From DATKDU01 sp035512595 (GTDB lineage: Bacteria > Planctomycetota > Planctomycetia > Pirellulales > Pirellulaceae), in NCBI GenBank assembly GCA_035512595.1, contig DATKDU010000434.1:1-17725 (forward strand): a stretch of DNA of 17,725 nucleotides, read 5' to 3'. The notes below the pieces were generated by a model. The model did not search any database, was not told the DNA's origin, and saw only the letters and a program-made list of their open reading frames with translations. Shown here piece after piece: positions 6,804 to 13,752 of the stretch (the stretch's first letter is position 1; every line of letters begins with the position of its first letter). A program made the position numbers and the translations under genes.

Positions 6804-8225
6804 ATGCCGCTGCAACTTCGCTGCCTGGGACTGGCCCTGATCGTCCTCATGCTTTCGTCGCGTCTCGTGTACGGCGAGCCCTTGCAGGCCGGCGCTGCGA
6901 CGAGCAACATCACGCCCGCGATCGGCGGCGATGTCGTCGGCGGCTTCTCGCCGTTTCCGTCGAAGCACATCCACGACGAGCTGCACGCCCGCTGTCTCGT
7001 TCTCGACGACGGCAAAACGCGATTGGCCCTCGTCGTTTGCGATCTCCTCGGCATTCACCGCAACGTCAGCGACGAGGCCCGCAAGCTGATCGAAAAGCAG
7101 TGCGGCCTTTCTCCCGACCGGGTTTTCATCTCGGCGACTCACACCCATTCCGCCCAAAGCGCGCTGGGAAAGAACCGGTTCAAGCACGAGCAGGAGCTCG
7201 ACGACTACCAGAAATTCGTCGCCCAGCGTATTGCCGACGGCGTGAAACGGGCGATCAACAACTTGCGCACCGCCGAGCTCGGCTTCGGCACGGCGGAAGC
7301 CCCCGAGCACGTCTTCAACCGCCGCTGGCACTTGAAGCCGGGCACGATGCCCCCCAATCCGTTCGGCGGCATCGACCAGGTGAAGATGAATCCGTCGGGC
7401 CCCGAAAACCTGCTGGAGCCGGCCGGCCCGACCGACCCGACGATCTCCTTCCTGGCGGTCCGCGAGCCAGGCGGCCGGCCCATCTCGATCTTCGCGGCCT
7501 ACTCGCTGCACTATGTCGGCGGCGTGGGAAGCGGCCACGTCTCGGCCGATTACTTTGGCATGTTCTGCTCGCATCTAACGCGGCTGCTCGATGCCGAGCA
7601 CTACGACCCGCCGTTTGTGGCGCTGCTGGCCAACGGCACCAGCGGCGACATCAACAATATCAACTTCCGCGAGCGGCGACCGCGAAAGGAGCCGTACGAG
7701 CAGATGCGATACGTGGCGGAGGACGTCGCCGCCAAGGTCCACGCCGCGCTCGACAAGGTGCAGTACCAGAGCGACGTGACGCTCGACTCCCGCTATCGCG
7801 AGCTGCCCATCGCCTGGCGGCACCCGACCGACGAGCAACTGGAATGGGCGAAAAAAACCATCGAAAAAGGACCGGCGCCGGGCAGGACCGACTTGTCGTT
7901 CATTTATGCCGAGCGCGCCATGCGGATGGCCGAGAATCCGGAAACGGCCGGCATTCCGCTGCAAGTCCTGCGGATCGGCGACGTGTGCATCGGGACGATG
8001 CCGTGCGAGGTCTTCTGCGAGATCGGGCTGGAGTTCAAAGAGCGGAGCCCGATCAAGCCGGCATTCCTGGCCTCGCTGACGCACGGCTATTTCGGCTATC
8101 TTCCCACGCCGCGGCATCACCGGCTCGGCGGCTACGAAACGTGGCTGGGAACGAACCGCCTGGAGGAGCGGGCGTCGGAGAAGATGCTCGACGCGCTGCT
8201 GGAGATGGCGGGGGAGATGAAGTAG
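6804..8225 (+). CDS. Neutral/alkaline ceramidase-like secreted protein (N-terminal domain only)
   Basis: This is a 473-residue protein. The ATG at 6804 is chosen because it gives a clean signal peptide (MPLQLRCLGLALIVLMLSSR..., cleavage near YGEP) and has GGGAGA about seven bases upstream; an in-frame ATG at 6774 would add ten non-hydrophobic residues. Family landmarks are ATSNITPAIGG (32-42), THTHSA (112-117, likely zinc-binding histidines), HYVGG and HVSADYFG (236-252), LLANGTSGDINN (274-285) and THGYFGYLPTPRHH (426-439). It is far shorter than classical neutral ceramidases (about 650 residues or more) and lacks their C-terminal immunoglobulin-like domain, as is common for the planctomycete paralogues. 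True substrate unknown; amide hydrolysis of lipid or sugar substrates is an inference. It is divergent from the DUF1592 gene across 120 bp. The stop codon's last base starts a repeat. Confidence 0.85.
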   Translation: MPLQLRCLGLALIVLMLSSRLVYGEPLQAGAATSNITPAIGGDVVGGFSPFPSKHIHDELHARCLVLDDGKTRLALVVCDLLGIHRNVSDEARKLIEKQCGLSPDRVFISATHTHSAQSALGKNRFKHEQELDDYQKFVAQRIADGVKRAINNLRTAELGFGTAEAPEHVFNRRWHLKPGTMPPNPFGGIDQVKMNPSGPENLLEPAGPTDPTISFLAVREPGGRPISIFAAYSLHYVGGVGSGHVSADYFGMFCSHLTRLLDAEHYDPPFVALLANGTSGDINNINFRERRPRKEPYEQMRYVAEDVAAKVHAALDKVQYQSDVTLDSRYRELPIAWRHPTDEQLEWAKKTIEKGPAPGRTDLSFIYAERAMRMAENPETAGIPLQVLRIGDVCIGTMPCEVFCEIGLEFKERSPIKPAFLASLTHGYFGYLPTPRHHRLGGYETWLGTNRLEERASEKMLDALLEMAGEMK

Positions 8226-8357
8226 GTGAGTGGTGAGAGCGTGTGAATCAATCGGCGGAAATACAAAATGATCAATGCAAAATGCAAAATGCAAAAGTCA
8301 GCAGGCGAGTTTCCCTGCCACATTTTGACTTTTGCATTTCACCACTCACCACTCACC
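8225..8357. repeat. Nested palindrome built from two heptamer families
   Basis: The outer arms GGTGAGTGGTGAG (8225-8237) and its complement (8345-8357) are GTGAGTG-type heptamers. The middle arms AAATGCAAAAGTCA (8287-8300) and complement (8326-8339) belong to a TGCAAAA heptamer run (in-phase units 8276-8296, degenerate ones from 8262). The inner arms are GCAGG (8301-8305) and CCTGC (8314-8318). It fills the gap between two convergent genes: the first arm base is the last base of the upstream stop codon and the last arm ends four bases before the next stop. It may also act as a bidirectional transcript end. Confidence 0.85.
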
Positions 8358-8361
8358 AACT

Positions 8362-9321
8362 TTACCGCGTCCGCGGCAATTCGCCCGCCATCGCCGGCCC
8401 GCCTTCGAAGACGCTGAACTCGGCCCACACGGGAAAGTGGTCTGAAATCAGCATCGCCTGTTCATTGGAGAGTCCGTACACCTCCCCGAAATCAAACACG
8501 CCAAAACGGCCGGTGTATTCGGCCGTCCGCTGGGCGTCGAAGAGGATGTTGTCGTACTGGGCCGTCCGCAGCACGTTGGTGTATTGCTTGCCCCGCACGA
8601 CCCAGGTGATCCCCTTCACCTCCCCGAGCTGCCGCAGGTGCTTGTCGTTGACGTTCAGATCCCCCAGCAGGATCACGTCGTCCTCCTGAGTGCCGTCGAG
8701 ATAGGCGAAGTTGCGGACGCTCAAGAAGACGTCGTCGAGCACGTCGAGCTCGCGGTCGATCTCATCGGGATCGACGTGAATGTTGACGAGGTTGAACGTG
8801 AACGCCTCTTCAGGCTTGGGGCCGCGAACGCGAAACATGGCCACCAGCGGCTCGCGGTGGAGCAGGTCGTCGTCGTCTTGCAGGGTGTAAACTTTGTTGC
8901 GGTCCACTTCCACGCTCACCGCGTCGAAGATATACGCGTACTGCTCCTTGCTGCTGGTCCGCCCCAGCCGCGGCCCGATCACGTATTCGTAGTGCGAGCC
9001 GTCCGCATTCATGGCCGCGACCAACAGGGGCAGCACGTTCTGCTGCTGCGAGCGGATTTCCTGCACGGCGATGATGTCGAAATGGCGGCAGATCTGCACC
9101 AAATAGTCCATCACCTGCCGATCGCTTACCTTTTTCTCGCCAAAGACGTTGAGGTTGAAGGTGGCGATGCGAATCGTGTCGGTCGGCTTGACGGGGGGCG
9201 CAGCCAAGTGCGTGGCGGGTGCGATCGGCCACTGCCAATCCCCGTTTTCGAGCTGCGACAAAACGTAGGCCCCGCCGGCAACGACGGCAATCGCCAGGGC
9301 GAGTGAAAACAGCTTCTTCAC
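8362..9321 (-). CDS. Endonuclease/exonuclease/phosphatase (DNase I-like) family protein, exported or membrane-anchored
   Basis: This is a 319-residue protein starting at GTG (9321). The start is supported by an immediate hydrophobic signal or anchor, KKLFSLALAIAVVAGGAYVL, although no Shine-Dalgarno precedes it. EEP-fold catalytic motifs are all present: ATFNLNVFG (53-61, N56), AVQEIR (85-90, E88), QYAYIFD (127-133), LVNIHVDP (178-185, H182), LLGDLNVN (218-225, D221, N223), YDNILFD (256-262) and SDHFPVWAEF (293-302, D294, H295). It is therefore probably an active metal-dependent phosphodiesterase acting outside the cytoplasm. Substrate (DNA, lipid phosphate or other) is unknown. The gene is bracketed by GTGAGTG heptamer palindromes on both sides (8225-8357 and 9332-9393), within 4-10 bp of its ends. 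It converges on the ceramidase-like gene. Confidence 0.88.
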   Translation of the reverse strand: MKKLFSLALAIAVVAGGAYVLSQLENGDWQWPIAPATHLAAPPVKPTDTIRIATFNLNVFGEKKVSDRQVMDYLVQICRHFDIIAVQEIRSQQQNVLPLLVAAMNADGSHYEYVIGPRLGRTSSKEQYAYIFDAVSVEVDRNKVYTLQDDDDLLHREPLVAMFRVRGPKPEEAFTFNLVNIHVDPDEIDRELDVLDDVFLSVRNFAYLDGTQEDDVILLGDLNVNDKHLRQLGEVKGITWVVRGKQYTNVLRTAQYDNILFDAQRTAEYTGRFGVFDFGEVYGLSNEQAMLISDHFPVWAEFSVFEGGPAMAGELPRTR

Positions 9322-9331
9322 GTGGTAGGCC

Positions 9332-9393
9332 GTGAGTGGTGAATGGTGAGTGGTGAGTCGTAAGTGGCCGGCTTACCACTCACCACTCACCAT
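9332..9393. repeat. GTGAGTG heptamer array forming a 22-bp-arm palindrome
   Basis: Five in-phase heptamers run from 9332 to 9366 (GTGAGTG, GTGAATG, GTGAGTG, GTGAGTC, GTAAGTG). Arms 9343-9364 and 9372-9393 are complementary at 21 of 22 positions around a 7-base loop. It begins ten bases upstream of the EEP gene's GTG start, occupying the place of its promoter or leader. Confidence 0.88.
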
Positions 9394-9478
9394 CCGAGAA
9401 GCCGGGAAAGATAGCCCAATCGGGGCCGCGGCCACTAGACCAATTCGCCTCTGCTGGCGCGTGACGCTAGCAAGACCG

Positions 9479-10060
9479 TCACGCCGGACCCTGGGCAAAC
9501 GGATTGACCATTTGCGCCTGCCGCTGCGCATCCTGCCGCTGATATTCCTCCTGGCGGGCGGCAAATTCCTTCTGCGCCGCGTCGTACAGTGCGGCCAGTT
9601 CCGCGTCGGCCTGCTGGGCCGTCTTGCGGCCGTAGTGGACTTCCAGCGTCAAGCGGAATTCGGGCTTCACGCCCACCTGGTCGGCCAGCCGCATCGCCCG
9701 TTCAAAGCTGGCCTGTCCGACAAACGGCACAAAGTAGCTGCCGATCATGGCGGCGATGCAAGCGACCGCGCCGCCGAAACTCGCAGCCATGCCCAGGGTC
9801 GATCGATTGCCAGTCGCCAGGATGCCGGCAATCGCCAGCCCGACGGCGCCGAAGACCAGTGCCGTCCGCAGCCAGGCCACGAGCAGCGACTTGAAGCTGA
9901 AGCCGACGCTCAGCGAGCCTTGCCCGTCCTCCAGCACGAGGTACGACCCGAGCGGAATCAGCGGCACGAACTGGATATAGAAGAAGGAAGTCGCCACGTG
10001 CCCCAGCATGGGAACCTTGTCTACCTTGCCGTAGAACTGCGTGCCGTAGAAGAGGATCAT
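9479..10060 (-). CDS. Conserved membrane protein of unknown function with two TM segments
   Basis: This is a 193-residue protein. The ATG at 10060 is preferred over a TTG-initiated longer frame from 10099 because FYGTQFYGKVDKVP is the natural N-terminus of this type of protein; no good Shine-Dalgarno is seen. The N-terminal part (about 1-45) is an aromatic-rich strand region (FFYIQFVPLIPLGSYLVLE). Two hydrophobic helices follow at about 58-82 and 88-114. The rest (about 118-193) is cytoplasmic or periplasmic, with HYGRK and a charged, glutamine-rich probable coiled coil (AQQADAELAALYDAAQKEF...). I recall similar planctomycete proteins but no characterised member. The neighbours (EEP protein, MFS exporter) give no clear pathway. 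Confidence 0.65.
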   Translation of the reverse strand: MILFYGTQFYGKVDKVPMLGHVATSFFYIQFVPLIPLGSYLVLEDGQGSLSVGFSFKSLLVAWLRTALVFGAVGLAIAGILATGNRSTLGMAASFGGAVACIAAMIGSYFVPFVGQASFERAMRLADQVGVKPEFRLTLEVHYGRKTAQQADAELAALYDAAQKEFAARQEEYQRQDAQRQAQMVNPFAQGPA

Positions 10061-10161
10061 GGGATTTTGCCGGAATAGGCGAGGAACCAGCGACTGCAAT
10101 CACGTTCGAGTTGCAGCCTGACGCAAACGCAAGTATGCAAAATCCGGCTGCACTCGTCAAA

Positions 10162-11388
10162 TCACGATCCCGCGCCGGCCGACTGGGGCTGCTCGGCCGC
10201 TAATGTGGCGGCCGCCTGAGCCGGCTGAGGGTGAGCCAATGCCGGAAGCCAGATGCACAGCACGCTGGATGCGAGCGTGGCGACCGCGAAGATCGGAAAT
10301 GCCGGCTCGTACCCTTTCAGCCCCACGCACAACAGCAGGATCAGCGAAACCGCGCCGCCGCCGATCCCCCAGCTCACCCCCATCGTGATCGAGCTGGCGA
10401 TCCGCGGGCTGCCGGGCATGAGCTGCTGCCCAAAGCTGATCAGCACCGGCAGCGAAATCCCCAGCAGCAAGCCGGACAGGCCGACGCTCGCCATCAGCAG
10501 CCACCACCACGCTGCCAGCGGAATTACCAGCAGAACAGGCGTCACCAAGACGGGGCAGAGCCAGAGAATCATCCGCTCGTGGCGCGGCTTCAGCAGCGCC
10601 GCACAGGTCAGGCTCCCCAGGCCGATGCCGAACATGAACGACGACTGAACGATGCCGGTGCTGCTCGCGGAATAGCCGCGGGCCTCGAGCAAGTATCCGA
10701 CCAGCACCGGCACTCCCGCTGCCGCGATGATCCGCAGCGAGCCGATGACCAGCACCAAGAGCATCGACCATTCCCGCCCGCGAAACAGCTCCCGCAAGTG
10801 AACCGGCTCTGCTCTCGGACGAACCGGCTGCGCCATCACGCCGCGGCCCAGGGGAAACAAGAGTGCCGCCGCGCACAGCCCGCCCACCATGCCCCAGGCC
10901 AGCCCCGGCAGTCCCAGCCAATCGACGATGCCGCCGCTGTAGGTGGGGCCGATCGCCTGGCCGATGAAGCCGCCGACGGTGAAGATCGACATGGCCCGGC
11001 TGCGATGCTCCGGCACACAGCTTCCCGCCATGGCCGCCCCTTCCGGATGAAACGCGGCAATTCCCAGCCCGCTGGCGACCAGCAGGATCGCCAGCACGAT
11101 CGGCGACTCGAACAGCCCGACGCTGCTTAAGCAAATCGTGGCGATGATCGGCCCGGTCCAAAGGAGCCAGCGAGTATTGAACCGGTCGCCATACATGCCG
11201 AAGAAGAACTGGCTGACCGACGCCGACGTTTGCCACAGAAAGAAGATGACCACCGTCTGCCAGCTCGCCAGGTGGTATTGCTCGTTGAACCGCGGCCAGA
11301 GCGGATTGAGGGTCCCCGCCACCAGGTCCACTACCAGGTGCGTCGCCGCCAGGAAGAAGAGGAGCGGCAGCAGGGAGGCGGAGGGCAT
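10162..11388 (-). CDS. MFS transporter, fosmidomycin-resistance (Fsr)-like
   Basis: This 408-residue inner-membrane protein has about twelve hydrophobic segments in two halves. MFS motif A is seen as GMYGDRFNTRWLL (64-76) after the second helix, and the Fsr-type AAFHPEGAAMAG (111-122) follows the fourth. Length is typical. It is probably a proton-driven exporter of a small molecule; substrate unknown. The ATG at 11388 directly abuts a 63-bp heptamer array, and reading further upstream only translates the repeat (NPQSTIH-type peptide), so the longer frame to 11529 is rejected. No Shine-Dalgarno is visible because its usual place is occupied by the repeat. It follows the helical-repeat protein gene on the same strand, 137 bp away. 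Confidence 0.88.
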   Translation of the reverse strand: MPSASLLPLLFFLAATHLVVDLVAGTLNPLWPRFNEQYHLASWQTVVIFFLWQTSASVSQFFFGMYGDRFNTRWLLWTGPIIATICLSSVGLFESPIVLAILLVASGLGIAAFHPEGAAMAGSCVPEHRSRAMSIFTVGGFIGQAIGPTYSGGIVDWLGLPGLAWGMVGGLCAAALLFPLGRGVMAQPVRPRAEPVHLRELFRGREWSMLLVLVIGSLRIIAAAGVPVLVGYLLEARGYSASSTGIVQSSFMFGIGLGSLTCAALLKPRHERMILWLCPVLVTPVLLVIPLAAWWWLLMASVGLSGLLLGISLPVLISFGQQLMPGSPRIASSITMGVSWGIGGGAVSLILLLCVGLKGYEPAFPIFAVATLASSVLCIWLPALAHPQPAQAAATLAAEQPQSAGAGS

Positions 11389-11390
11389 TG

Positions 11391-11526
11391 CGGATTGTGG
11401 ATTGTGGATTGTGGATTGTGGATTGTGGATTGTGGATTGTGGATTGCGGATTGAATGATGGTGACGGGTGACTTGAGGTTCGCTGTTTTCACAGATTCCG
11501 CAATCCAAAATCCGCAATCCGCAATT
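11391..11526. repeat. TGGATTG heptamer array with an inverted partner
   Basis: Nine perfect-phase heptamers run from 11391 to 11453: CGGATTG, seven TGGATTG, CGGATTG. After a 42-bp spacer, the same family appears in opposite orientation at 11496-11526 (CCGCAATCC-type units). The array's inner edge is two bases from the MFS start codon, and the inverted copy runs into the stop codon (11526-11528) of the upstream gene, so the whole intergenic region is repeat plus spacer. Confidence 0.9.
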
Positions 11527-12677
11527 CACCGTCCCGCCTGCACCAAGCCGGCGGCATATCCCAGCACGTCGCCGCGCTGCTGGCAGTAATCCAGAAATGC
11601 CTTGTAGTCCCCTGCTTTTTCCGCTAGTTCCAAGAGCGACGGGGCAATGCCGACGCTTTGGGCCGCTGGCGGGCTGAGGCGGATGGCCTCGGCGAGCGCC
11701 TCTTGATGGCGGCCCGTGCGGGCCAGCAGATCGACGTAGGTCTCGATCGGCACCATCCCCTGATACTGCGGGTCGAGCATCTCCGCCTTGGTGCGAAAGT
11801 ATTTCAGGGCCTCATCGAGATTCTCGCCCAAGAGGGCCTGGAAGTAGAGGGCGTGGGCCGGATAGTTCTCCGCGAACGGCTCGTCCCCCTGGTACTGGAA
11901 CTGCTGATTGAGCCGCCGGCCGTATTCGGTCAAGTCGAGAGCCAGCTTTAGATCGTCGGCATCGGTCAGCACGCGGGCGATGCGGACGGTCGCGGCCAGA
12001 TGCGTCGTATCGAGGTGGTACGAATTCTCCTGAAAGAGCCAGTCGCGGTCTTCGACGAGTTCCTTCAGCGTCGTTTCCTGGGGCTGCGATCCTTCCTGCC
12101 TCCCGATGTCGGCCTGCACGTTGGCCACCAGGTCGGCATGAACCTGCCGCAGGAGCAGCCGGGCCGCGGGGACTTGTTCCGCTCGCGGCCGGCGGGCGAC
12201 GCTCGAATCGTACGTGGTGATCGCGTTGCAAGTGCCGTAGCTTTTGAGCACGATGCCATAGCCGCGGCCGATATCGACCCCTTCGTGCAGGGCGACCTCG
12301 ATCAGCTCCTCGGTGTTTTCCTCATCCGGCTCGATGCCGGAGAGCAATGCGGCCGCTTCCTTCCGCTCGCCGACCGGCCGCAGGTACATCCACCCTTCGC
12401 GGACCTTTCCCTGCTGGAAGAGCAGCGTCCCCACCTCGCGGCACGCGGCCAAGAGCCCCTCTTCGAGCTGATTCCGCTTCTCCTCCGGCAGATCGTCCCC
12501 GCCGCTCGTATAAGTCACCGGCAGCGCCAGCTTCCGCCGCACCTGCATCTTCAGGGCCTCGAACAGCTCGTGATACCGCTGCTCTGCGCGGAGCGTCTCC
12601 GCCACCTTGGCCAGCACGGCATCGGTGCCGCCGCGCGAGAGATCGGACTTTAGCTGGTCGAAGAGCGAGTCGGGCAT
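11526..12677 (-). CDS. Conserved protein with helical (TPR-like) repeats, unknown function
   Basis: This is a 383-residue protein. The ATG at 12677 (MPDSLFDQLKSDL) is chosen because the frame upstream is low-complexity proline/arginine translation of non-coding DNA. No signal peptide or membrane segment is present, so it is probably cytoplasmic. The sequence is almost wholly helical. Residues about 272-330 (HALYFQALLGENLDEALKYF, then ETYVDLLARTGRHQEALAEA) look like tetratricopeptide units, and residues 20-110 have a similar helical hairpin character. A central segment LHEGVDIGRGYGIVLKSYGTCNAIT is the most distinctive, non-repeat block. I recognise it as a planctomycete-type hypothetical protein but cannot name a function. 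A protein-scaffold role is inference. The stop codon overlaps the edge of a TGGATTG repeat. Confidence 0.7.
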   Translation of the reverse strand: MPDSLFDQLKSDLSRGGTDAVLAKVAETLRAEQRYHELFEALKMQVRRKLALPVTYTSGGDDLPEEKRNQLEEGLLAACREVGTLLFQQGKVREGWMYLRPVGERKEAAALLSGIEPDEENTEELIEVALHEGVDIGRGYGIVLKSYGTCNAITTYDSSVARRPRAEQVPAARLLLRQVHADLVANVQADIGRQEGSQPQETTLKELVEDRDWLFQENSYHLDTTHLAATVRIARVLTDADDLKLALDLTEYGRRLNQQFQYQGDEPFAENYPAHALYFQALLGENLDEALKYFRTKAEMLDPQYQGMVPIETYVDLLARTGRHQEALAEAIRLSPPAAQSVGIAPSLLELAEKAGDYKAFLDYCQQRGDVLGYAAGLVQAGR

Positions 12678-12711
12678 GGGCGGGACTTTTCGTGGGCGGG
12701 AGAGACTGCCT

Positions 12712-12852
12712 CTATCGTAACCGGCGGCCAGCGCCGGGGTAGGGGCGGGGGGATGGTGCCCCCGTCGCTTGGCTCCGGGAAAGTCCGTTGCCGAAGGGCC
12801 CGGCAAACAGCGGCTCGAGCGCTTCGGGCTTGATCGTCAGTTCTTCGGACAT
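12712..12852 (-). CDS. Small ORF (46 aa), possibly a 5' remnant of a lost gene
   Basis: The ORF starts with ATG at 12852, preceded by GTGGAG about nine bases upstream, and ends at TAG (12712-12714). The first part, MSEELTIKPEALEPLFAGPF, looks like a genuine coding N-terminus (acidic/helical, good codons), while the rest (GAPSPRPYPGAGRRLR) is low-complexity and looks like out-of-frame reading. The start lies 13 bp from the first 26-bp repeat. It may be the truncated beginning of a larger protein or a chance ORF. I do not recognise a specific family. Confidence 0.25.
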   Translation of the reverse strand: MSEELTIKPEALEPLFAGPFGNGLSRSQATGAPSPRPYPGAGRRLR

Positions 12853-12864
12853 GGTCGGCTCCAC

Positions 12865-12984
12865 ATACTAACCCGAAGCGCCAGCGAGGGAGAAAGGGAG
12901 AAAGGCTCTGCTCTCGCCGATCACCGGTCACGCCAGTGGCGAGCCTCGTAGCACCGCCCCCTCGCTTGCGCTTCGGGTTAGTAT
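12865..12984. repeat. REP-like pair 1: two 26-bp repeats head to head
   Basis: Copy 1 (12865-12890, begins ATACTAACCCGAAGCG) and copy 2 (12959-12984, reverse orientation, ends GGGTTAGTAT) match at 25 of 26 positions. The 68-bp centre contains an additional stem, CTCGCC...GGCGAG. Copy 2 ends two bases before the stop codon of the RAYT gene. Confidence 0.9.
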
Positions 12985-12986
12985 CC

Positions 12987-13517
12987 TCACTGCCCGTCGC
13001 GGACGTACAGCGTCGCCGCATCCAGGCTGATCTGGTCGTTCAAGAATCGTCCGCTGCCGCGCTCGGCCCACCAGTTCTCGCGTATCGCCTCTTCCACGAC
13101 CCGCATGTCGGCTTCGCCGCTGCGGATCGCCCAGTCAGCAAGCATGGCCGCGTGCCGCCGCCGCGACTCCTCCAGTTCCTTGAGCCGACGCGTACACCAC
13201 GCCTTGAACTGCGCCCGCACCTTGTCCGGATGAAGGTTCGCCGACACGACGATGTGCAGGTGGTTGGTGCGGCAATTGACCGCGTGCAGCTCCCACCCGC
13301 GAATGTCGCAGTGATCCTGGACTGTCTTCTCGACAAGCTCCCGCTGCTGGGGATCGAGAATGCAGGCGTCTTCCGTCATCAGCGCCTCGGCTTCCAGCTT
13401 TCGCATCGGATCGGGGTGCTGGTAGCCGTGTCGATACCACACCCAACCCCGTTCGTCGCCTGGCAGCCACGTCCCGTAGGTCGGCCAGGTGAGAAAATAC
13501 GCCAGCGGATCGGGCAT
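12987..13517 (-). CDS. REP-associated (Y1/IS200-like) transposase, RAYT-type
   Basis: This 176-residue protein of the Y1 transposase superfamily would cut and join single-stranded DNA at hairpin repeats. The N-terminal DPLAYFLTWPTYGTWLPGDERGWV is characteristic of the group. The HUH-type metal motif is NHLHIVVSA (H86, H88). The C-terminal WWAERGSGRFLNDQISLDAATLYVRDGQ region supplies the likely nucleophile, Y171. Length is normal, and no frameshift is seen. The ATG at 13517 fits the family N-terminus; an in-frame ATG at 13541 falls in the adjoining repeat. The gene fits exactly between oppositely facing 26-bp repeats (copy 2 ends at 12984, copy 3 begins at 13540), with further pairs around it, the layout expected when a RAYT gene travels with its own REP sequences. 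Activity is inferred. Confidence 0.88.
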   Translation of the reverse strand: MPDPLAYFLTWPTYGTWLPGDERGWVWYRHGYQHPDPMRKLEAEALMTEDACILDPQQRELVEKTVQDHCDIRGWELHAVNCRTNHLHIVVSANLHPDKVRAQFKAWCTRRLKELEESRRRHAAMLADWAIRSGEADMRVVEEAIRENWWAERGSGRFLNDQISLDAATLYVRDGQ

Positions 13518-13539
13518 CGTCGGCTCATTAGGGCGTCCC

Positions 13540-13676
13540 ATACCAACCCGAAGCGCCAGCGAGGGCGCCCCTCCGATGATGATGTGGCCTCTCAGAGGCA
13601 CACAGTCTATCACGAGGGCATAGTGAGTTCATCGGTCGCCGCGCCTCTCTCCCGCGCTGGCGCTTCGGGTTAGTAT
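13540..13676. repeat. REP-like pair 2: two 26-bp repeats head to head
   Basis: Copy 3 (13540-13565, variant ATACCAACCCGAAGCG) and copy 4 (13651-13676, reverse, CGCTGGCGCTTCGGGTTAG core) enclose an 85-bp centre with the hairpin GCCTC-TCA-GAGGC. Copy 3 directly abuts the 5' end of the RAYT gene. Confidence 0.88.
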
Positions 13677-13684
13677 GCGGACCC

Positions 13685-13752
13685 TCACACCTCCACCTCG
13701 ATCACGATGCTCGTATAGTCTCGGTGAGCTTCACATCGACGGTCGCATCCAT
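13685..13752 (-). pseudogene. Possible decayed 3' end of a gene between repeat pairs
   Basis: On the minus strand the segment reads MDATVDVKLTETIRAS in one frame and then YTSIVIEVEV followed by TGA (13687-13685) in the next frame, as if a short beta-rich C-terminus had suffered a one-base frameshift. It is cut off upstream by repeat copy 5. Too short to assign and could be chance. Confidence 0.2.

Noticed and set aside
6743..8236. 497-codon frame overlapping the ceramidase-like gene on the same strand
   Set aside because: Out-of-frame arginine/alanine-rich product without motifs; the other frame has a signal peptide and ceramidase landmarks.
10231..11130. Long open frame antisense to the MFS transporter
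   Set aside because: Its product is a glutamine/arginine-rich shadow with no domain; the opposite strand encodes a clear MFS protein.
11391..11526. CRISPR array at the regularly repeated TGGATTG block
   Set aside because: Units are 7 bp and directly abutting, with no unique spacers and no cas genes nearby.
12650..13021. 123-codon frame on the minus strand across the first repeat pair
   Set aside because: It translates the 26-bp repeat (TNPKRKRG-type peptide) and intergenic DNA and overlaps the helical-repeat gene start out of frame.
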